Under the pieces are notes generated by a model that was not told the origin of the DNA, ran no database searches, and saw only the letters and a list, made by a program, of their open reading frames with translations. DNA of 64,000 bases, taken from assembly GCA_963744105.1 (NCBI GenBank), contig CAVUSJ010000002.1, forward strand, positions 124,001 to 188,000. The letters are read 5' to 3'. Position numbers and translations under genes: made by a program. Below are positions 58,334 through 64,000 of this stretch, piece after piece. The stretch comes from DASUPK01 sp963744105 (lineage in GTDB: Bacteria > Actinomycetota > Thermoleophilia > Solirubrobacterales > 70-9). Each line of letters begins with the position of its first letter. Positions within the stretch are counted from its first letter, which is position 1.

Positions 58334-59731
58334 ATGAGCGACGACGTCGCATTCGCCGGAGCCGCCCGGATCGCGGAGATGGTCCGCGCCAAGGAGGTCT
58401 CCCCGAGCGAGCTCGTCGATCTCTACCTGAGGCGGATCGAGGATCTCAACCCCAAGCTCAACGCCTATCGCGTCGTGTTCGAGGAGGGTGCTCGAGCCGA
58501 TGCCAAGCGGGCCGAGGAGCGGCTCGCCAAGGGGGATGACGCGCCGCTGCTCGGCGTTCCCGTCGCCATCAAGGACAACGTCGACTACGCCGGCGAGGTG
58601 ACCACCCATGGCACCGCCGCCTACGGCGAGCCGGCGGCCGAGGACGGCCTCGTCGTCCGCCGCCTGCGCGAGGCCGGTGCCAGCATCCTCGGCAAGACGA
58701 ACCTGCCCGAGCTGGCGATCTACGGCTTCACCGAGAACCCGACCTGGGGCGCCACACGCAATCCGTGGGACACCTCGAAGACCTCCGGAGGCTCGAGCGG
58801 CGGCAGCGGGGTCGCCGTCGCCGCGGGCCTGTGCGCGATCGCCCACGCCACCGACGGCGCGGGATCGATCCGCTATCCGGCTGCCTTCAACGGCCTCTTC
58901 GGCCTGAAGCCGCAGCGCAACCGGATCTCCCTCTCGCCCGACCGCGAGCACTGGTACGGGCTCTCGGTCTCGGGCTGCGTCAGCCGAACGGTGGTGGACA
59001 CGGCGCTCTACCTGGACGTGATGAGCGGTCCGGAGAAGGGCGACCTGGACGTCCCTCCGCCGTTCGAGCGGCCGCTGGTCGAAGCCGCTACGGCCCCACC
59101 GGGCAAGCTGCGGATCGCCTGCACGACGAAGACGGCCACCCCGGTGAAGAAGGCGCCCGAGGTGCTGGCCGCCTACACCGAAACCATCGAGCTGCTCCGC
59201 TCCCTCGGCCACGAGGTGGTGGAGGCGGCGCCGCCCTGGAGCAGCGCCAGAAACGACTTCTTCCCGATGTACTTCCGCGGGATCCGCGACGAGGCGCTCG
59301 GCCTGGCCCACCCGGAGCGGCTTTCGGATCAGACCAAGGGCTTCGTCCGGATGGGCCGGCTTTTCAGCGATCGCAAGATGGGAAAGGTGAGAGACCGGAT
59401 GCCCGGCGCCACGGCGAAGATCCAGGGGTTCTTCCGCGACTTCGACGTGCTGCTGACGCCCGCGACCGCGCAGCCGCCCTTCGACGTCGGGAAGCTGCTC
59501 GGAAGGGGGGCCCTCAACACCATGAACGCGATGGCGAACGTCTATCCGTACGGCTTCCGGTGGAACTACACCGGCCAGCCGGCGGCGACGATCCCGGCGG
59601 GCTTCGACGACTCCGGCCTGCCGCGCTCGGTGATGCTGGTCGCGAGGCCGAACCGCGAGGACGTGCTGGTGTCGCTCGGCGCGCAGCTCGAGGCCGAGCG
59701 GCCCTGGGCCGAAAAGCGCCCCTCGCTCTAA
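58334..59731 (+). CDS. Amidase signature family enzyme
   Basis: 465 aa. The Ser-cisSer-Lys triad is visible: Lys in VPVAIKDNVDYAG, cis-Ser in KTSGGSSGGSGVAVAAGL and the nucleophile Ser in TDGAGSIRYPAAFNGLFGLKP. KTNLPELAIYGFTENPTWGATRNPW precedes it. It hydrolyses an amide; the spectrum of the family is wide and substrate cannot be read. Start ATG 58334. Convergent with, and overlapping by 4 bp, the MBL gene. Confidence 0.92.
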   Translation: MSDDVAFAGAARIAEMVRAKEVSPSELVDLYLRRIEDLNPKLNAYRVVFEEGARADAKRAEERLAKGDDAPLLGVPVAIKDNVDYAGEVTTHGTAAYGEPAAEDGLVVRRLREAGASILGKTNLPELAIYGFTENPTWGATRNPWDTSKTSGGSSGGSGVAVAAGLCAIAHATDGAGSIRYPAAFNGLFGLKPQRNRISLSPDREHWYGLSVSGCVSRTVVDTALYLDVMSGPEKGDLDVPPPFERPLVEAATAPPGKLRIACTTKTATPVKKAPEVLAAYTETIELLRSLGHEVVEAAPPWSSARNDFFPMYFRGIRDEALGLAHPERLSDQTKGFVRMGRLFSDRKMGKVRDRMPGATAKIQGFFRDFDVLLTPATAQPPFDVGKLLGRGALNTMNAMANVYPYGFRWNYTGQPAATIPAGFDDSGLPRSVMLVARPNREDVLVSLGAQLEAERPWAEKRPSL

Positions 59732-60600
59732 GCCGGGACGCTCACCGGCGCGGCGATCTCGATCTCCTGGGCCTCCGCCGCCATCTCGACCGCGCCGTCG
59801 GGGCCACCGAGCTCCTGCCAGCGCTCGCGCGCCGTCTCCCCGAAGCGGTCCAGGAAGTCGTCCGAGTGCAGCGGATCGTGGTGGAACATGAGCAGCCGCT
59901 GCGCCTCAACGCGACGGGCGAAGGTAAGGGTGTCGGTGAGCCGCGAGTGGCCCCAGCCGACGTGCTCCGGGTACTCCTCGTCCGTGTACTGGCAGTCGTG
60001 GATCAGGAGATCCGACTTGCAGGCGAGGTCGTATCCCGAGATCCACTCCGGCTCGAGCGAATCGAGCGGAGTGCCGAGCCCGGGCTCGTGGTCCGAGATG
60101 TAGGTGAGCGTCGTCGGGCCGTCGGTGATCCGGTAGCCGAGGGTGGGGCCGCGGTGGGTGACGGCCTCTGCGCGGATCTTGGCCGGGCCGAGCTCCCACT
60201 CGCTCGGGGGCGTGTCGCGGAAATTGACCTCGCAGGGAAGCTCGCGGACCTCGACGGGGGAGAGGGGAGCCGAGATGTAGCGCGCGATCCGCTCCTCGAG
60301 CGACGCCTCCGGTGAAGACGGCCCCCAGATCGTGATCTCGGACTCCGAGCGGAAGCAGGGCGCGAAGAACATCAGGCCCTGGATGTGGTCCAGGTGCAGA
60401 TGGGTGAGGAGGATGTTGATCTTCGGCAGCTTCTTGGCGATGCCGACTCCGAGGCTGCGGATGCCGGTGCCGGCGTCGATGATCAGCGTCGAGCCGTCCG
60501 AGAGCTCGAGCTCGACGCACGAGGTGTTGCCGCCGTAGCGATTCATCTCGGGTCCCGGGGCCGGAACCGAGCCGCGTGCTCCCCAGACTTTGAGCTTCAT
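59728..60600 (-). CDS. MBL-fold metallo-hydrolase
   Basis: 290 aa. The zinc motif is complete: LLTHLHLDHIQGLMFF (HxHxDH). KVWGARGSVPAPGPEMNRYGGNTSCVEL is the start typical of the RNase Z/PhnP-like subgroup (WGARGS), and DLLIHDCQYTDEEYPEHVGWGHS and LLMFHHDPLHSDDFLDRF complete the metal ligands. Probably a phosphodiesterase. Start ATG 60600. Confidence 0.9.
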   Translation of the reverse strand: MKLKVWGARGSVPAPGPEMNRYGGNTSCVELELSDGSTLIIDAGTGIRSLGVGIAKKLPKINILLTHLHLDHIQGLMFFAPCFRSESEITIWGPSSPEASLEERIARYISAPLSPVEVRELPCEVNFRDTPPSEWELGPAKIRAEAVTHRGPTLGYRITDGPTTLTYISDHEPGLGTPLDSLEPEWISGYDLACKSDLLIHDCQYTDEEYPEHVGWGHSRLTDTLTFARRVEAQRLLMFHHDPLHSDDFLDRFGETARERWQELGGPDGAVEMAAEAQEIEIAAPVSVPA

Positions 60601-60644
60601 CTCCTCACAGCTTCCTCAACTCCTCCTGCCCAGCCTATAGCCGT

Positions 60645-61046
60645 CTAACCGTCAGAACCGTCGTTCTGCGTCCAAAAGAAGATCATCGCTCCCTCCTGGC
60701 CACCCTCGGCGACGATCGGCAGCGCCGTCGATTCGATCTCGTACTCGTCGCCTCCCATGGACCGCACCGTGAAGTTCCCGTGCGCGGGACGGCCGTGCCG
60801 CAGGGCCTTGGTGGTCGGGATCTCCTCGATCGGGATCGGGTTACCGTCCTCGCCGAACGGGCCCATCGCATGACTCCACTCCTCGGCGGGCATGCGCGCC
60901 GATTCCTCGAACGAGATGCCGAGCAGCGCGCCGGCCGCCTCGTTGTAGAAGATCAGCGTGCCGCTCTCGTCGACCAGGAAGGCCGGGGTGGAGAGGCTCG
61001 TCAGGAAATTGCGGGCGAGGATGAGCTCGAGCGGCTTCTGATCCAT
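60645..61046 (-). CDS. Single PAS-domain protein
   Basis: 133 aa, consisting of one PAS domain: STPAFLVDESGTLIFYNEAAGALLGISFEESARMPAEEW (in parts), GNPIPIEEIPTTKALRHGRPAHGNFTVRSMGG and a closing beta strand. No output domain is attached, so it likely binds a ligand and acts through another protein. Start ATG 61046. Confidence 0.87.
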   Translation of the reverse strand: MDQKPLELILARNFLTSLSTPAFLVDESGTLIFYNEAAGALLGISFEESARMPAEEWSHAMGPFGEDGNPIPIEEIPTTKALRHGRPAHGNFTVRSMGGDEYEIESTALPIVAEGGQEGAMIFFWTQNDGSDG

Positions 61047-61079
61047 CCGTCACGAAGTCTCGCGTATGCTCGCCGCAGG

Positions 61080-61217
61080 ATGCGGCACCGGGCTTGCGGG
61101 GTGATGATTCTCACAGGAGGGATGCTGGCGGCCCTCGCCGCCTGGGCGGGGTCGGCGACGGCGCCCGACGGCGTCGCCTACGTCGGCGTGCTCGGCGGAC
61201 TGGTCGAGCTCCCGTGA
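61080..61217 (+). CDS. Small membrane or secreted peptide (45 aa)
   Basis: ATG 61080; a hydrophobic stretch MILTGGMLAALAAWAGSATA looks like a signal peptide or membrane helix, followed by DGVAYVGVLGGLVELP. No SD of note. Coding status uncertain. It lies divergent from the PAS gene. Confidence 0.35.
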   Translation: MRHRACGVMILTGGMLAALAAWAGSATAPDGVAYVGVLGGLVELP

Positions 61218-61226
61218 CCCGGCTTC

Positions 61227-61255
61227 GCCATCAGATCGCGGCCACAAGCGGCCGC
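61227..61255. repeat. 29-nt repeat between convergent genes (copy 2)
   Basis: 26/29 identical to 35656-35684, ending AGCGGCCGC. Located just beyond the 3' end of the cupredoxin gene. Confidence 0.5.
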
Positions 61256-61695
61256 TACTTGACGACGAGCTCGCCCTCCATGCCCATCTGCCTGTGGTGG
61301 TCGATCGGGCAGTAGAACTCGTACTTGCCGGGCTTCAGGTTCACCGTGAGGTTGCCGCTGCTCCCCGGTGAGACATTGCCCTCGAGCTCCTGGTCATGGC
61401 CGGGCGTCACGTCCTCGATCTCGAGTGAGTGCGTCACCTGGCCGTCGTTCTTCAGGTTGAAGGTGACGTTGCCCGACTTCGCCGTCGTGTCGGAGGGGTC
61501 GAACTTGAAATCGGTCGCGGTCAGGTCCACCGTGCCGCCGGCGCCGGACGCGCCGCCCCCGCTGGTCGACGCCTGAGTCGCCGCGTTGCTGGTGCTGTTG
61601 TCATTGCTGCTGCCGCCGCAGCCCACCATCGGCACCGCGACCGCGACCGCGGCCCCGATCGCGAACAGCGCCGCGAATCGTCTCGTCGAATGCAT
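61255..61695 (-). CDS. Cupredoxin-domain lipoprotein
   Basis: 146 aa. Signal peptide with a lipobox-like MVGCGG (Cys 26), a Ser/Thr/Asn-rich linker, then a plastocyanin-like domain. Copper ligands: His in QVTHSLEIED, Cys in YEFYCPIDHH, His in DHHRQM and Met in QMGMEG. It is likely an extracytoplasmic electron carrier or copper-binding protein. Start ATG 61695. Confidence 0.87.
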   Translation of the reverse strand: MHSTRRFAALFAIGAAVAVAVPMVGCGGSSNDNSTSNAATQASTSGGGASGAGGTVDLTATDFKFDPSDTTAKSGNVTFNLKNDGQVTHSLEIEDVTPGHDQELEGNVSPGSSGNLTVNLKPGKYEFYCPIDHHRQMGMEGELVVK

Positions 61696-61769
61696 CCGCA
61701 CCTCCACTGCGTTCGTAATTGACGCCTGCGTACGCTCGTACGGGGCGCTCCCGATCGCGGATTGCACGA

Positions 61770-62435
61770 ATGAGGCTCTACGACCTGATCGCCACGCTGC
61801 TGCGGCCCGCCGCCTGGTGGGGACGCCTGCGCACGGAGGGCCTGGTGTCGGTGCCCGAGCGCGGCCCCGTGCTGATCGTGCCCAACCACGACAGCCAGTG
61901 GGATTCGGTGCTGGTCGGCCTAGCCCTGCGGCCACGCAGGCGACTGCGTTTCCTCGCGCGGGCGAGCCTCTGGCGCATACCTGGCCTCGGGCCGATCCTC
62001 GACCGCATCGGGCAGATCCCCGTCAGGCGCGGCGCAGGCGACGCCCAGGCGCTCGATCGGGCCGTGGAGGCGCTGCGCTCAGGCGAGGCGGTCTGCGCGT
62101 TCCCCGAGGGCGGGCTCTCCTGGGGAGAGCAGCTGCGAGCCCACAGCGGCGTCGCACGCCTGGCTCAGGCGTGCCCGGGCGTCGTAATCGTGCTCTGCGC
62201 CGTGCGTGGCACGACCGAATACACGCGCTTCCCGCGCCGCCCGCGTGTGAGCGTCAGCTTCTTCCGCCCTGAGGATGGCGATCCTCGGCCGGAGAGCACG
62301 CCGGCCGAGGTCGCGACACGCCTGCTTGCTGAGATCAGGGCACGCGTCCCGCCAACCCCGGCGGGCCGCCGAGCACGCGTGGGCGGTCCCCCACGCGTAC
62401 GGAGAGCCAGAGCTAGGAGAGCTTCCCGATCTTGA
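61770..62435 (+). CDS. 1-acyl-sn-glycerol-3-phosphate acyltransferase-like (PlsC family)
   Basis: 221 aa. Block I LIVPNHDSQWDSVLVGLAL (NHxxxxD), block II FLARASLWRIPGLGPILDRIGQIPVRR, and block III VCAFPEGGLSWGEQL (PEG) are the PlsC motifs. A basic C-terminal tail follows. It makes phosphatidic acid or acylates a similar lysolipid at the membrane. Start ATG 61770. Its 3' end overlaps the DUF5679 gene on the other strand. Confidence 0.88.
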   Translation: MRLYDLIATLLRPAAWWGRLRTEGLVSVPERGPVLIVPNHDSQWDSVLVGLALRPRRRLRFLARASLWRIPGLGPILDRIGQIPVRRGAGDAQALDRAVEALRSGEAVCAFPEGGLSWGEQLRAHSGVARLAQACPGVVIVLCAVRGTTEYTRFPRRPRVSVSFFRPEDGDPRPESTPAEVATRLLAEIRARVPPTPAGRRARVGGPPRVRRARARRASRS

Positions 62436-62559
62436 AGATCTTCGTCCCGCAGTCGGGGCACGTGCCCTGAATCGCGGGGCGACCGTTCTTCATTGTCACC
62501 TGCTGCGGGTCCTTGATCTCGACCTTCTTGCGTTCCTTGACGCAGTAGCCCTCTGGCAT
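62413..62559 (-). CDS. DUF5679 small zinc-ribbon-like protein (48 aa)
   Basis: 48 aa. MPEGYCVKERKKVEIKDPQQ and GRPAIQGTCPDCGTKIFKIG match DUF5679, with cysteines at residue 6 and in C-P-D-C forming a probable zinc site. Excellent SD (AAAGGAGG) before ATG 62559. The family is common in Actinobacteria and Archaea; function unknown. Confidence 0.88.
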   Translation of the reverse strand: MPEGYCVKERKKVEIKDPQQVTMKNGRPAIQGTCPDCGTKIFKIGKLS

Positions 62560-62646
62560 CGAGGACCTCCTTTCGAGCCGATTCCGCAAATCACGCTAGA
62601 GCACCCGCCGGACGCGCGCAGGCACACTAGTGGCGATTGTAACTAG

Positions 62647-63324
62647 CTACTTGCCCGAGGGCGTGGTCGTGGTGGTCGCCGCCCCGGGCGTGAGCGTGGT
62701 GCCGGCGCCGCCCGCGCCCTTGCCGAACGCGCCCGCGGACGCCTGGGCCTGCAGCGACGCGATGCTGGCTGCGTTCTGCGTCTGCTGCTTCTGCACCGCG
62801 GCGATCGACTGCTGAAGCTGGGAGACAGAGGAGTTGAGCGCCGCCTGCGTGTCCTTCGAGTTCTTGGTCGCGGCGGCCTCGAGGGCGTCGATGCGCTTGG
62901 TCAGAGCGTCGAGATTGCCCTTCGTGGCGCTGTCGGACTTGGCCGTGAGGCCGAAGTAGAGCGCCGCGCCCGCCGCGAGGATCGCGATCGCGAGGCCCGC
63001 GATGCCGAAATAGGTCATTCGCCCCTGCTTGCGCTCGATCTCGGCCATCCAGCCCTGCAGGCCCTCCATCCGCTCCTGCAGGTTGGCGTCGGGAGTCCTC
63101 TTCGCGGCGGCCGCCGTCGTGGCCGTCGGCTTCGCGGTCTCCTTGGTCGACGTCTCCTTCGCCTCCGCCGGCTGCGTCCCGTTTCCGGGCTTCGGCTGCT
63201 CCTTGGTCTTCGCCTCGGCCTTGGTCGCCGTGGGCTTCTTCGCGGACCCGCCCCCGGCACGGCCGGGCAGTGTGACCTTGGGCATGCGGACTCGGGGCGC
63301 GCGGAACTCGGGCATCGGGGGCAT
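62647..63324 (-). CDS. Single-span membrane protein with coiled coil and low-complexity N-terminus
   Basis: 225 aa. The N-terminal cytoplasmic part is Lys/Thr/Ala-rich (KKPTATKAEAKTKEQ), then MEGLQGWMAEIERKQGRM, one membrane helix (YFGIAGLAIAILAAGAALYFGL), a heptad coiled coil (LDALTKRIDALEAAATKNSK) and a Gly/Thr tail. Possibly a cell-envelope structural or MCP-like protein. Start ATG 63324 (MPPMPEF), an upstream ATG being less likely. Confidence 0.75.
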   Translation of the reverse strand: MPPMPEFRAPRVRMPKVTLPGRAGGGSAKKPTATKAEAKTKEQPKPGNGTQPAEAKETSTKETAKPTATTAAAAKRTPDANLQERMEGLQGWMAEIERKQGRMTYFGIAGLAIAILAAGAALYFGLTAKSDSATKGNLDALTKRIDALEAAATKNSKDTQAALNSSVSQLQQSIAAVQKQQTQNAASIASLQAQASAGAFGKGAGGAGTTLTPGAATTTTTPSGK

Positions 63325-63407
63325 CGTAGCCCGCCCTCGGAATGCGCGGATCCGTACCATTCCGCGTCCGTCCATCGCAGCAACACCGACCTCAAGGAGA
63401 CCCGCAG

Positions 63408-64000
63408 ATGCCCGAAGCAGTGATCGTCGACACCGTCCGCAGCCCCATCGGCCGCGCGTTCAAGGGCTCGCTCGCCCAGTTGCGCCCCGAGGAGACCGGC
63501 GCGTACGTGATCGACCAGCTACTCGAGCGGAACCAGGAGGTCGACCCGACCACCGTCAACGAGGTCTTCGCTGGCTGCGGCATGCCGCAGGGCCTTCAGG
63601 CCTTCAACGTCGCCCGGATCATGACCCTGCTCTCCGAGAAGCTGCCGCAGGAGACCACGGCCGTGACCATGTCGCGCTACTGCGCATCCAGCCTGGACTC
63701 CATCCGCCACGCCGCCAACTCGATCAAGGCAGGTCAGGGCGACACCTACGTCGCCGCGGGCGTCGAGTGGGTGAGCCGGTACAACGAGCGCACCGAGCCG
63801 GCTGGCGTCGCCGATCGCAATCCCAACCTGATCGGGGAGAACGGCCAGCCGAACGCCTACATCGACATGGGCATCACGGCCGTCAACGTGGCGAAGAAGT
63901 ACGAGGTGAGCCGTGCGGACATGGACAAGTACGCGCAGCGCTCCCAGGAGCTCGCCGTCAGGTCCCAGGAGGACGGCTTCTTCGATCGGGAGATCGTGCC
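63408..64000 (+). CDS. Thiolase (acetyl-CoA acetyltransferase family), 5' part
   Basis: The first 197 codons; the gene runs off the window. AVIVDTVRSPIGRAFKGSLAQLRPEE, VNEVFAGCGMPQG and the acyl-accepting Cys in TMSRYCASSLDSIRHAAN are thiolase-I hallmarks. AGGVE-like AAGVEWVSRYNE and GITAVNVAKKYEVSRADMD follow. It condenses or cleaves acyl-CoA units, in keeping with the beta-oxidation theme. SD CAAGGAG; ATG 63408. Confidence 0.92.
   Translation, partial: MPEAVIVDTVRSPIGRAFKGSLAQLRPEETGAYVIDQLLERNQEVDPTTVNEVFAGCGMPQGLQAFNVARIMTLLSEKLPQETTAVTMSRYCASSLDSIRHAANSIKAGQGDTYVAAGVEWVSRYNERTEPAGVADRNPNLIGENGQPNAYIDMGITAVNVAKKYEVSRADMDKYAQRSQELAVRSQEDGFFDREIV

Noticed and set aside
1..64000. CRISPR arrays and rRNA genes
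   Set aside because: No regularly spaced direct repeats of 24-40 bp and no rRNA-like conserved blocks were seen.

Overview
The window is high-GC bacterial DNA. The gene content points to an actinobacterium, most likely class Thermoleophilia (Solirubrobacterales/Gaiellales type). Supporting signs are short SnoaL-like proteins beginning MS(V/E)ENVE, a DUF5679 zinc-ribbon protein, F420-type oxidoreductases, a WS/DGAT wax-ester synthase, a stand-alone LigD phosphoesterase, and many GTG starts with ATGA/GTGA stop-start overlaps. This is inference from family flavour; there is no rRNA gene to settle it. About a dozen conserved genes carry single-base frameshifts, nearly all one extra G or C (some A/T), so the sequence probably contains residual indel errors.

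Layout. 1-3 kb: a minus-strand MoxR / DUF58 / TgpA-type operon, then a rhodanese-like protein without its cysteine. 3.2-9.2 kb: a secreted choice-of-anchor-D protein, then a minus-strand lipid group (SRPBCC, acyltransferase, a broken membrane gene, an alpha/beta hydrolase coupled to an acyl-CoA dehydrogenase). 9.2-25 kb is a mosaic accessory region. It is bracketed by two near-identical 36-bp operator-like direct repeats, one upstream of the acyl-CoA dehydrogenase and one touching the start of a TetR gene. Inside lie a HigBA toxin-antitoxin operon, an alpha/beta hydrolase-adenylate cyclase fusion flanked by two divergent copies of the typA 3' end, a degenerate tRNA-His, a possible second att-like remnant, a candidate two-gene phospholipase D nuclease system, three members of an unnamed CxCG(I/L)YA family, a run of very small coupled genes with a cyclic-phosphate-processing receiver domain, and an intact plus a fragmentary 1-Cys peroxiredoxin.

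25-35 kb: VapBC, a second TetR with tandem operator, AIM24, two small membrane proteins, an F420/LLM oxidoreductase, a hydrolase whose nucleophile serine is replaced, an M32 carboxypeptidase, SRPBCC, a deazaflavin oxidoreductase and a catalase-like protein. 35-45 kb: a DrrAB-type ABC exporter divergent from a MarR regulator across a 37-bp dyad, an AI-2E-family permease, a lipoprotein, GNAT, hydrolase and VOC genes, and a Fur regulator divergent from a VIT-family metal transporter. 45-50 kb: acyl-CoA carboxylase carboxyltransferase, methylmalonate-semialdehyde dehydrogenase, LigD-PE and WS/DGAT. 50-64 kb: CsbD, a possible structured RNA, DUF429, MBL, Nudix, MsrA, a partly duplicated VOC/SnoaL module with hairpin repeats, amidase, MBL hydrolase, PAS, cupredoxin, acyltransferase, DUF5679 and the start of a thiolase gene.

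Recurring themes are acyl-CoA and lipid metabolism under TetR control, stress proteins (peroxiredoxin, MsrA, catalase-like, USP, CsbD), and local duplication with decay of accessory genes.
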